Origin: Gammaproteobacteria bacterium
Lineage (GTDB): Bacteria; Pseudomonadota; Gammaproteobacteria; Nitrosococcales; Methylophagaceae
Assembly (NCBI GenBank): GCA_003645385.1
Contig: QNEY01000123.1
Location: 1 to 5,997, forward strand
Direction of reading: 5' to 3'
DNA: 5,997 nt
Both the position numbers and the translations under genes were made by a program. Position 1 is the stretch's first letter, and each line of letters starts with the position of its first letter. Below are positions 1 through 5,707 of the stretch, in pieces. The notes beneath the pieces were generated by a model. The model was given only the letters and a program-made list of their open reading frames with translations, had not been told where the DNA came from and searched no databases.

Positions 1-13
1 ACTATTAAAGGTG

Positions 14-1687
14 CTACTTGTCTGAGCTGTCTATCACATTAAGATAAAGCAAGATGATACCCAAAACACCAAATATCCAACTCAGAGTTGGCATTCCTGC
101 AACCATAGTTGGAGCGTAACCATCTAGGCCTTTGATAATAGCTGCACCAATTACAAAGGCGGCACCACTAAGGGCAGCAGCACTTCGATAGCTGGCATTA
201 CGCACTTCTTGTTGGAGTTTTTTAAGATCTTGTGATGATAATTGCATTTTTAACTTACCATCTTGTGCTTGTTGGCTGAGCTCATAGAACATGCTAGGTA
301 ATTTAGGTAAAAACTCTGCCCAGTTGGGGGCTTCCTGTTGCACGTTTTTTATGGCTGCTTGCCAGCCCATTTTTTCATGCATCCATTGCTCAAGAATTGG
401 TTTGGCAGTTTTCCACAAATCCAGTTCAGGATAGAGTTGGCGGCCTAGTCCTTCAATATTAAGCAGAGTTTTTTGTAACAATACTAATTGTGGCTGGACT
501 TCCATATTAAAACGGCGGGCGGTCTGGAATAATCGTAATAATAATTGTCCGAATGATATTTCTTTAAGCGGTCGGGCAAAAATAGGTTCACAGACACTGC
601 GAATGGCAGCTTCAAATTCTTCAACACGGGTTTCTGCGGGTACCCAGCCAGATCGGATATGCAACTCAGCAACACGGCGATAATCATGATTGAAAAATGC
701 TAAAAAGTTATCGGCCAAATACTGTTGATCTTCAGGAGCCAGGGTACCCATAATTCCAAAATCAACAGCAATATAACGTGGGCTTTCTGGATTACTGATA
801 TCTACCATGATGTTGCCGGGATGCATGTCAGCATGGAAGAAGCCATGTTTGAATGCCTGTGTGAAGAATATTTCAACACCAATTTCAGCTAGTTTTCCCA
901 GATTGATATTATTGGCTTTTAACTCTGCAATATCACCAATGGGAATGCCATAAATTCGTTCTTGTACCAGTAGATTAGTTTTGGTTAAAGCCCAATTTAT
1001 TTCAGGCACATAAAGTAGGTTGGAACTTTCAAAGTTACGACGTAACTGTGATGCTGATGCAGCTTCCCGCATCATATCCAATTCATCAAACAGGTTTTTT
1101 TCCAATTCGGAAACAACTTCTCTTGGGCGTAGCCGTTTTCCCTCAGACCAAAAACGTTCAGCTAAACTAGCTAGAGTGTATAACAAATTAATGTCACGAC
1201 GAATGCTTTTTTCAATATTAGGCCGAACAATTTTAATGATAACTTCTGAGCCATCAATTAGCTGGGCAGCATGTACTTGAGCGATGGAAGCAGATGCAAG
1301 GGGCTGTTGATCAATATGTGAAAAATACTCATCTAAAGAGTGATCACCATAGGCTTGTTGAATTATGGCTAATGCCTGTTCATTTGGAAAGGGTTCAACT
1401 TGATCTTGCAGTTTGGCCAATGAGTTGGCGATATCATCTGGTAACAGGTCACGTCTGGTCGACAATATTTGACCAAATTTAATAAAAATTGGGCCAAGAT
1501 CCTGCAAGGCTAAACGTAATCGTTCACCACGTGGAGCAGTTGCATTATGTGTCCAGCGATAAGGTGATAGATAACTTAAATAACGCAGAGGACGTAGCAG
1601 ATGTGTGGCTTGAATAATGTCATCCAGACGATGCTTTGCTAGCACATGGTTGATTTGAATCAGTCGAAAAAAGTGTTGTGGTTTCAT
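14..1687 (-). CDS. ubiB: UbiB, ABC1/ADCK-family kinase-like ATPase of ubiquinone biosynthesis
   Basis: The 557-residue protein is close to the usual UbiB length (about 546 in E. coli) and looks complete. The family signature KxGQ lies at K70-Q73 within IKFGQILSTRRDLLP. The alanine-rich loop that replaces a kinase glycine loop is ASASIAQVH at 131-139, the ATP-site lysine is probably K152 (IIKIVRP), the catalytic loop is HADMHPGN at 285-292, and the metal-binding DFG is 309-311. Two hydrophobic segments near the C-terminus (about 503-522 and 530-549) should anchor it in the inner membrane. In the family, UbiB is an ATPase needed for coenzyme Q synthesis, thought to help move or extract hydrophobic intermediates; its exact role is unsettled. 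The ATG shares its A with the ubiJ stop (TAATG), which supports this start and suggests translational coupling. The stop is TAG at 14-16. It is the last gene visible in the operon; what follows lies outside the window. Confidence 0.97.
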   Translation of the reverse strand: MKPQHFFRLIQINHVLAKHRLDDIIQATHLLRPLRYLSYLSPYRWTHNATAPRGERLRLALQDLGPIFIKFGQILSTRRDLLPDDIANSLAKLQDQVEPFPNEQALAIIQQAYGDHSLDEYFSHIDQQPLASASIAQVHAAQLIDGSEVIIKIVRPNIEKSIRRDINLLYTLASLAERFWSEGKRLRPREVVSELEKNLFDELDMMREAASASQLRRNFESSNLLYVPEINWALTKTNLLVQERIYGIPIGDIAELKANNINLGKLAEIGVEIFFTQAFKHGFFHADMHPGNIMVDISNPESPRYIAVDFGIMGTLAPEDQQYLADNFLAFFNHDYRRVAELHIRSGWVPAETRVEEFEAAIRSVCEPIFARPLKEISFGQLLLRLFQTARRFNMEVQPQLVLLQKTLLNIEGLGRQLYPELDLWKTAKPILEQWMHEKMGWQAAIKNVQQEAPNWAEFLPKLPSMFYELSQQAQDGKLKMQLSSQDLKKLQQEVRNASYRSAAALSGAAFVIGAAIIKGLDGYAPTMVAGMPTLSWIFGVLGIILLYLNVIDSSDK

Positions 1688-2271
1688 TAACTAATCAGCC
1701 TGTTAATGCGTGCTTCAAGTCGGTCAAAATCTGCTCGTAGTGTATCAATATCTACCAAGAAGTCTTTAATTTGAGATTTGTCAGGTAAGATACGTGTTTC
1801 TTCACGCAAGTATTCAGCTATATTTTCTTGCATAGATTGGTGGGTATTTTTTGCCCAGCCAGCAAGTTGTCTAATACCATGGGCAATGGGATAAGAAAGT
1901 GTGTCACCGGTAATGCGTGCAATCTGTTGTTCCCAATCAAAATCAAATCCTTCGAGTATGTCACGTAGTTGTTTGGCAAACTGTACGTTGCCATGAATAT
2001 CAATTTTAGAAGAAAAAAGGCTATCTGGTTGGGCGCCTAATGTAAGCAATGTCATCGCGCTGCCTGTGATGGTCAAATCTGCAGTTTGTTCCTTATCTGT
2101 TGTGAGTTGCAATTGTTGATTAGTCACTATTACGCTAATGGTTTGATTGAAATCTTTAATATGGATTGCAATACAGTGTTGTTCAAACAGGTCTAGTTTG
2201 GCTTTTGTTTCTGGATCTTGAGCCAAAGTGGTATTTAATGCCAATGCTAAGGGCTTAAGTAATGAGTTCAA
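1687..2271 (-). CDS. ubiJ: UbiJ, SCP2-domain accessory factor of ubiquinone biosynthesis
   Basis: The 194-residue protein lies between ubiE and ubiB, where UbiJ (formerly YigP) is found in E. coli. Residues of about 15-112 resemble an SCP2 sterol-carrier-like domain, including DIHGNVQFAKQLRDIL at 91-106, which parallels the E. coli VQGDIQ segment. After WEQQIARITGD (113-123) comes a helical tail with heptad-like leucines and charged residues (about 155-193), a probable coiled coil. UbiJ binds polyprenyl lipids and, with UbiK, helps organise the soluble complex of the late Ubi enzymes. The start must be non-ATG: the frame is closed upstream by a TAG at 2284-2286, the first internal Met is residue 73, and TTG at 2269-2271 gives the expected N-terminus. 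This TTG overlaps the ubiE stop as TTGA. No clear Shine-Dalgarno is visible, so re-initiation by ribosomes finishing ubiE is likely. The sequence diverges from enteric UbiJ, so the call rests partly on context. Confidence 0.88.
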   Translation of the reverse strand: MNSLLKPLALALNTTLAQDPETKAKLDLFEQHCIAIHIKDFNQTISVIVTNQQLQLTTDKEQTADLTITGSAMTLLTLGAQPDSLFSSKIDIHGNVQFAKQLRDILEGFDFDWEQQIARITGDTLSYPIAHGIRQLAGWAKNTHQSMQENIAEYLREETRILPDKSQIKDFLVDIDTLRADFDRLEARINRLIS

Positions 2272-3014
2272 AATTTGTAGCCACTATGAAGGGCAACGAT
2301 ACCAGCAGTCATATTGTGAAAATCACAACGCTCAAATCCTGCATCAACCATCATTTGTTTCATTGTTTCTTGATCGGGATGCATGCGGATAGATTCTGCT
2401 AAATAACGATAGCTGTCTTCATCATTAGAGAATACTTTGCCTATTTTGGGTAGTAGTTTGAATGAATAAGTATCATAAAGAGGTGCTAACCATTCTGAAG
2501 GTTTTGAAAACTCGAGAACTAACAATCGGCCGCCCGGTTTTAATACGCGATACATTGAACGTAATGCAGCATCTTTATCGGTGACATTGCGAAGCCCAAA
2601 TGCGATGGTGATACAATCAAAACTGTTATCAGGAAAAGGTAGACATTCGGCATTAGCTTGAACGTAGTTAATATTGCCAATAACACCCTCATCCGTTAAT
2701 CGATCACGACCAACATTCAGCATGCTAGCGTTGATATCAGCCAAAACAACTTGACCAGTGCCACCAACCAGCTTTGAGAATTTAAGTGCTAAATCACCAG
2801 TGCCACCGGCGATATCGAGGATTTTGGCTCCACGTCTAATACCGCTGGTATGAATAGTGAAACGTTTCCATAAACGATGAACACCCATCGACATCAGATC
2901 ATTCATTAGATCATATTTGCCAGCAACCGAGTGAAAGACTCCAGCTACGTGTTTATCTTTATCCTCGGTAGGGACTTCCCGATAACCGAAATGGGTGGTT
3001 TTTTCCTGTTCCAC
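2268..3014 (-). CDS. ubiE: UbiE, ubiquinone/menaquinone C-methyltransferase
   Basis: This class I SAM-dependent methyltransferase adds the ring C-methyl group in ubiquinone synthesis (methoxy-polyprenyl benzoquinol to demethoxyubiquinol) and, in organisms that make it, converts demethylmenaquinol to menaquinol. With the start chosen here it has 248 residues (about 251 in E. coli). The SAM motif I, ILDIAGGTGDL, is at 65-75; an acidic residue for the ribose is likely D93 in VVLADIN. The family signatures FHSVAGKYDLMNDLMS (27-42), FGLRNVTD (139-146), YRVLKPGG and the C-terminal GYKF are all present. An in-frame ATG at 3114-3116 would add 34 residues without family support, buried in the upstream gene. 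GTG at 3012-3014 gives MEQEKTTHFGY, matching the E. coli N-terminus (QETTHFGF), lies 5 nt after the upstream stop, and has AGGG about 8 nt before it. The TGA stop overlaps the ubiJ start. Confidence 0.97.
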   Translation of the reverse strand: MEQEKTTHFGYREVPTEDKDKHVAGVFHSVAGKYDLMNDLMSMGVHRLWKRFTIHTSGIRRGAKILDIAGGTGDLALKFSKLVGGTGQVVLADINASMLNVGRDRLTDEGVIGNINYVQANAECLPFPDNSFDCITIAFGLRNVTDKDAALRSMYRVLKPGGRLLVLEFSKPSEWLAPLYDTYSFKLLPKIGKVFSNDEDSYRYLAESIRMHPDQETMKQMMVDAGFERCDFHNMTAGIVALHSGYKF

Positions 3015-3019
3015 AAGTT

Positions 3020-3379
3020 TTACCCTTGTCGTTGATAACCTGCTTGTTGAAGCCGGTTTAAATAATCTCGCCAGCGGTGCTCCTGCTCGGTAGCCAGATT
3101 GCGCAAATAATCCCAAGTAAATAGGCCGCTATCATGACCATCATCAAAATAAATTTTGAGCGCATAGTTACCGCAAGGTTCCAGCTGCTTGATACCAATC
3201 TGTTCTTTACCTGTTTGTAGTACTTCCTGCCCTGTGCCATGACCACGCACTTCCGCAGAAGGTGAAAAAACTCGCAGATATTCAGCAGGCAAATTATAAC
3301 TATCACTGCCATAAGTCAGTTCCAGACTTTTTGACTGCGAGTGTAAGGTTATTTCTGTCGGAGGTGAATTATTTATCAT
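3020..3379 (-). CDS. DUF971 protein (gamma-butyrobetaine hydroxylase-like N-terminal domain), function unknown
   Basis: This 119-residue soluble protein is a stand-alone copy of the domain found at the N-terminus of gamma-butyrobetaine/trimethyllysine hydroxylases (PF06155, DUF971). The core is LPAEYLRVFSPSAEVRGHG (30-48), then EPCGNYALKIYFDDGHDSGLFTWDYL (67-92), then a charged helical tail. There is no oxygenase domain, so it is not a hydroxylase by itself. In hydroxylases of the family, a zinc ion is bound by three cysteines after the LRD-type motif and one histidine. Here the cysteine positions read S39, S41 and V44, while H82 of the DGHDSG motif remains, so zinc binding is unlikely. The stop TAA (3020-3022) lies 5 nt before the ubiE GTG; the start lies 9 nt after hslU, with no obvious Shine-Dalgarno. 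As I recall, a DUF971 gene also follows hslU in pseudomonads. The function is unknown; the location suggests a role linked to the protease or quinone genes. Confidence 0.9.
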   Translation of the reverse strand: MINNSPPTEITLHSQSKSLELTYGSDSYNLPAEYLRVFSPSAEVRGHGTGQEVLQTGKEQIGIKQLEPCGNYALKIYFDDGHDSGLFTWDYLRNLATEQEHRWRDYLNRLQQAGYQRQG

Positions 3380-3388
3380 CAGCTAACT

Positions 3389-4708
3389 TTACAGAATATA
3401 GCGGGAAAGATCTTCATCTTGTACTAGGATGGATAATTGCTGATTTACATAAGCTGCATCAATTGAGATATCAGAGGCATCATCAGCAGTATTAAATGAC
3501 AGTTCTTCAAGCAGTTTTTCTAGCATAGTGTGCAGGCGACGTGCACCTATATTTTCAGTTTGTTCGTTTACCTGCCAAGCTAATTCAGCAATACGCTGAA
3601 GGCCATCTTCGGTGAAAGATAGTGTTGAACCCTCAGTGCCTAATAATGCTATGTATTGCTCAGTTAGTGATGCATCAGGTTCAGTTAAAATACGTACAAA
3701 TTCATCTGCACCTAAAGCATCCAGTTCAACTCGAATAGGTAAACGGCCTTGTAGCTCTGGGATTAGGTCAGAGGGCTTACTGAGGTGGAATGCACCAGAG
3801 GCAATAAATAGAATATGGTCAGTTTTCAACATGCCATATTTTGTTGATACGGTGCTACCTTCAACTAGAGGCAATAGATCACGCTGCACACCAGCACGAG
3901 ATACATCAGCACCGCCACTTCCACCTTCACTACGGTGGGTGATTTTATCGATTTCATCTAGGAAAACGATACCATTTTGTTCAACAGCATCAATAACCTG
4001 GGCTTTTAAATCTTCTTCATTGATTAGTTTGTCTGCTTCTTCTTCAGCGAGAGCACGCAATGCTTTTTCGACAGTTAATTTACGAGTTGTTGTCCGTGAA
4101 GAGCCCATATTTTGGAACATATCTTGTAACTGATTGGTCATTTCTTCCATGCCTGGTGGTGACATGATCTCAACCCCAACACTAGGTGCATTCAGTTCGA
4201 GCTCAATTTCACGATCATTTAATTTTCCTTCACGTAACATTTTTCTGAAACGTTGACGGGTAGTGGAATCATCTTCTGTTTCCTGATCACGAGCTGGGCG
4301 CAATAATGTATCCAGAATACGATCTTCGGCAGCATCTTCCGCACGTGTTTGTACAGTTTCAATAGCTTGATCACGCAACATCTTCATCGCCATTTCTGCA
4401 AGATCACGAATTATGGATTCAACATCACGACCGACATAACCTACCTCAGTAAATTTAGTAGCTTCAATTTTTATAAATGGTGCATTGGCAAGTGTAGCCA
4501 AGCGGCGAGCAATTTCAGTTTTACCAACCCCCGTTGGACCAATCATTAGAATATTTTTCGGTGTGATTTCATGTTGCAATTCAGCTGAAAGTTGCTTACG
4601 GCGCCAGCGATTACGCAAAGCAATAGCAACAGCCTTTTTTGCAGCCTGTTGGCCGATAATATGTTTGTCTAGTTCTTGAACAATTTGTTTTGGTGTTAAT
4701 GCTTGCAT
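3389..4708 (-). CDS. hslU: HslU (ClpY), AAA+ unfoldase subunit of the HslVU protease
   Basis: HslU is a hexameric cytoplasmic ATPase that unfolds substrates and threads them into the HslV chamber. The 439 residues match the family length (443 in E. coli). Visible motifs, in order, are the N-terminal LTPKQIVQELDKHIIGQ; Walker A GPTGVGKT at 57-64; the pore loop GYVG at 90-93; the inserted I-domain, about 110-240, rich in charged residues; Walker B IVFLDEID at 247-254; sensor-1 region FIASGAF at 301-307; the arginine region ELQGRLPIRV at 318-327; and sensor 2 GARRLHT at 388-394. The C-terminal DLSRYIL is the tail that docks between HslV subunits to activate it, and it is intact. All functional residues I can check are present. 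The ATG lies 9 nt after the hslV stop without a strong Shine-Dalgarno, so coupling to hslV translation is likely, as suits subunits made together. Confidence 0.98.
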   Translation of the reverse strand: MQALTPKQIVQELDKHIIGQQAAKKAVAIALRNRWRRKQLSAELQHEITPKNILMIGPTGVGKTEIARRLATLANAPFIKIEATKFTEVGYVGRDVESIIRDLAEMAMKMLRDQAIETVQTRAEDAAEDRILDTLLRPARDQETEDDSTTRQRFRKMLREGKLNDREIELELNAPSVGVEIMSPPGMEEMTNQLQDMFQNMGSSRTTTRKLTVEKALRALAEEEADKLINEEDLKAQVIDAVEQNGIVFLDEIDKITHRSEGGSGGADVSRAGVQRDLLPLVEGSTVSTKYGMLKTDHILFIASGAFHLSKPSDLIPELQGRLPIRVELDALGADEFVRILTEPDASLTEQYIALLGTEGSTLSFTEDGLQRIAELAWQVNEQTENIGARRLHTMLEKLLEELSFNTADDASDISIDAAYVNQQLSILVQDEDLSRYIL

Positions 4709-4717
4709 AGTAGTGTG

Positions 4718-5263
4718 TTATGACTCGCTTTCTAATGTTTCAATAGTGAGGTTGTGATTGGTGTAGATACAAATGTCGGCAGCAATATTAAGTCCTTTTT
4801 CGACAATATCCCGTGCACTTAAATCGGTGTTTTCAATCAAGGCGGTTGCTGCAGACTGGGCAAAAGGGCCACCAGACCCAATAGCCATTAGACCATTTTC
4901 AGGTTCAATGACATCGCCATTACCAGTGATGATGAGTGATGATTTACTGTCAGCAACTGCTAATAATGCTTCCAAGCGACGCATCATTCGATCCGTACGC
5001 CAGTCTTTAGCAAGTTCAAGTGCACTACGTGTCAGATTACCTTGATGTTTTTCGAGTTTAGCTTCAAATCGTTCAAATAAAGTGAAAGCATCAGCTGTGC
5101 CTCCAGCAAATCCAGCAATGACTTGATCATGATAAAGTCGACGTACTTTACGAGCATTGCCTTTCATAACTGTGTTGCCAAGACTGACCTGACCATCACC
5201 CCCGATAACAACCTGTCCATTACGACGATAAGATAGGATAGTAGTACCGCGGTACTGCTCCAT
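4718..5263 (-). CDS. hslV: HslV (ClpQ), threonine peptidase subunit of the HslVU protease
   Basis: HslV is the proteasome-like double-hexamer peptidase, inactive until HslU docks. The protein has 181 residues. In E. coli the catalytic threonine follows the initiator Met; here six residues (MEQYRG) precede TTIL, so the nucleophile is T7 and cleavage after G6 is needed. Counting from T7, the active-site residues fall where expected: D17 (in GGDGQ), K33 (in ARKVRRL) and S124 (in GSGG). Other family blocks are GNTVMKGNARKVRRLY, AGFAGGTADAFTLFERFE, ELAKDWRTDR, SLIITGNGDV and DICIYTNH. The ATG is well supported by AGGAG 7 nt upstream, and no alternative start lies next to the threonines. It is the first gene of the minus-strand operon and is divergent from the tRNA-tuf unit. 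Heat-shock control is known in E. coli, but I see no clear sigma-32 promoter here. Confidence 0.98.
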   Translation of the reverse strand: MEQYRGTTILSYRRNGQVVIGGDGQVSLGNTVMKGNARKVRRLYHDQVIAGFAGGTADAFTLFERFEAKLEKHQGNLTRSALELAKDWRTDRMMRRLEALLAVADSKSSLIITGNGDVIEPENGLMAIGSGGPFAQSAATALIENTDLSARDIVEKGLNIAADICIYTNHNLTIETLESES

Positions 5264-5270
5264 AATTAAA

Positions 5271-5275
5271 CTCCT
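5271..5275 (-). promoter_or_regulatory. Ribosome binding site of hslV
   Basis: On the minus strand the sequence is AGGAG followed by seven bases (TTTAATT) and ATG. It is the strongest Shine-Dalgarno in the six-gene minus-strand operon and fixes the start that encodes the MEQYRG propeptide. Confidence 0.85.
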
Positions 5276-5301
5276 AGGTAAAATGATCCTGAATGCGCAG
5301 A

Positions 5302-5313
5302 ATAGTATACTAT
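5302..5313. repeat. Perfect 12 bp palindrome in the hslV leader/promoter region
   Basis: ATAGTATACTAT equals its own reverse complement. It contains a TATACT on each strand and sits 39-50 bp upstream of the hslV ATG. It could be an operator, but may simply be a -10-like AT-rich sequence. Confidence 0.5.
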
Positions 5314-5331
5314 GGTCGGTTTTCTAACGCA
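5304..5331 (-). promoter_or_regulatory. Possible hslV operon promoter, proximal candidate
   Basis: On the minus strand a TATACT (5309 to 5304) could be a -10 element, with initiation near 5297 and a leader of about 33 nt before the hslV ATG. The -35 region at 16-17 bp spacing (TGCGTT or CTGCGT) matches TTGACA poorly, and there is no TG extension. The -10 lies inside a 12 bp palindrome. The call is weak and rests mainly on location. Confidence 0.3.
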
Positions 5332-5347
5332 GTTATTATTCAGTTAT
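5330..5347. repeat. Two CAGTTAT direct repeats one helical turn apart
   Basis: CAGTTAT occurs at 5330-5336 and again at 5341-5347, an 11 bp period. On the minus strand the unit is ATAACTG. The pair lies just upstream of the proximal hslV -10 candidate, where an activator or repressor could bind, but the units are short and AT-rich, so chance is possible. Confidence 0.4.
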
Positions 5348-5352
5348 AGCTA

Positions 5353-5358
5353 ATTATA
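5353..5358 (-). promoter_or_regulatory. Possible hslV operon promoter, distal -10 candidate
   Basis: On the minus strand these bases read TATAAT, a perfect sigma-70 -10 hexamer, within a run of TATATAATTA. Initiation would be near 5346 and the leader about 80 nt. No good -35 hexamer lies 16-18 bp upstream, and AT-rich DNA produces such hexamers by chance. It is an alternative or additional start to the proximal candidate. Confidence 0.25.
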
Positions 5359-5413
5359 TATAGGTAGTCGGTTACTCTCATCTACGGACAATATTTATTG
5401 GATAATTTTATTG

Positions 5414-5449
5414 TTGACAACGAGCGGGATTTTACGCAAAATGGCCGGC
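5414..5449 (+). promoter_or_regulatory. Promoter of the tRNA-Tyr/Gly/Thr-tuf operon, stringent type
   Basis: A perfect -35 TTGACA (5414-5419) is followed by a 17 bp spacer and a -10 CAAAAT (5437-5442, four of six consensus bases). The next seven bases, GGCCGGC (5443-5449), form a GC-only discriminator, the hallmark of stable-RNA promoters repressed by ppGpp/DksA. Initiation should fall near 5449-5450, leaving a leader of about ten bases before tRNA-Tyr. The DNA upstream of the -35 (about 5389-5413) is almost all A and T and could act as an UP element. In E. coli the equivalent thrU-tufB operon is growth-rate controlled and activated by FIS. Confidence 0.85.
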
Positions 5450-5458
5450 TTTTATAGT

Positions 5459-5543
5459 GGAGGGGTTCCCGAGTGGTCAAAGGGATCAGACTGTAAATCT
5501 GACGGCTCAGCCTTCGGAGGTTCAAATCCTCCCCCCTCCACCA
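5459..5543 (+). tRNA. tRNA-Tyr(GTA)
   Basis: An 85-base class II tRNA with a complete cloverleaf. The acceptor GGAGGGG pairs with CCCCTCC (5533-5539), followed by discriminator A and encoded CCA. The anticodon stem TCAGA/TCTGA flanks the loop CTGTAAA, with anticodon GTA at 5493-5495. The 13-base variable arm (5503-5515) contains the pair GGC/GCC. The T arm is GGAGG-TTCAAAT-CCTCC. The G34 anticodon reads both tyrosine codons. It is the first gene of the tRNA-tuf unit and closely resembles E. coli tyrU, which lies second in the equivalent operon there. Confidence 0.97.
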
Positions 5544-5569
5544 TTATATATAGTAGTTAAGTTGTGTTT

Positions 5570-5643
5570 GCGGGTGTAGTTCAATGGTAGAACTCCAGCC
5601 TTCCAAGCTGATCACGTGGGTTCGATTCCCATCACCCGCTCCA
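5570..5643 (+). tRNA. tRNA-Gly(TCC)
   Basis: A 74-base tRNA starting 26 bases after tRNA-Tyr. The acceptor GCGGGTG pairs with CACCCGC (5633-5639), followed by discriminator T and CCA. The D stem is GTTC/GAAC and the T arm GTGGG-TTCGATT-CCCAT with one G-U pair. The anticodon loop CTTCCAA has TCC at 5602-5604, which reads GGA and GGG. It matches E. coli glyT, also in the tufB operon. The outermost anticodon-stem pair (27-43) is C5595 opposite A5611, a mismatch where E. coli glyT has T-A; the other four pairs are standard. The gene should still be functional. Confidence 0.96.
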
Positions 5644-5668
5644 TTTATGTTCATGGATGGAGTGTATG

Positions 5669-5693
5669 CAGAAAATGCAGGAGCAATTTTCTG
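5669..5693 (+). other. Imperfect hairpin followed by T-rich tract between tRNA-Gly and tRNA-Thr
   Basis: CAGAAAAT at 5669-5676 is the reverse complement of ATTTTCTG at 5686-5693. GC/GC extends the stem inward past one unpaired A, closing on AGGA. It is followed by TTTTGTTTGGG. The stem is AU-rich, so a strong terminator is unlikely; a processing signal for the precursor or a partial terminator ahead of tRNA-Thr and tuf is possible. It occupies the middle of a 64-base spacer between two tRNAs that, as I recall, lie only a few bases apart in E. coli. Confidence 0.5.
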
Positions 5694-5707
5694 TTTTGTT
5701 TGGGTTG

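Noticed and set aside
1020..1482. Plus-strand open frames opposite ubiB
   Set aside because: They lie antisense to well-supported coding sequence and encode nothing recognisable.
1687..2000. A small RNA in the 3' part of ubiJ, as reported for E. coli (EsrE)
   Set aside because: No promoter or terminator structure supporting it is visible here, and sequence similarity to the enteric region is low.
3015..3116. A 34-residue N-terminal extension of UbiE starting at the ATG at 3114-3116
   Set aside because: It lies within the DUF971 gene, has no counterpart in UbiE proteins, and the GTG at 3012-3014 with AGGG upstream gives the family N-terminus.
3612..4133. A 173-codon open frame on the plus strand
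   Set aside because: It is antisense to the strongly conserved hslU, has serine/arginine-rich low-quality composition and no recognisable motif; it is a shadow frame.
5264..5413. A sigma-32 heat-shock promoter for hslV
   Set aside because: I looked on the minus strand for CTTGAAA with CCCCAT-like spacing and found only scattered partial matches (GTTAGAAA, CCTATATA) with wrong spacing.
5453..5458. TATAGT as the -10 of the tRNA promoter
   Set aside because: It abuts the tRNA-Tyr 5' end and lies 33 bp from TTGACA; CAAAAT has correct 17 bp spacing and leaves a sensible leader.
5544..5569. An additional tRNA-Thr(TGT) as in the E. coli thrU-tyrU-glyT-thrT-tufB order
   Set aside because: The promoter lies directly before tRNA-Tyr and the spacers are too short to hold another tRNA; it is absent here.
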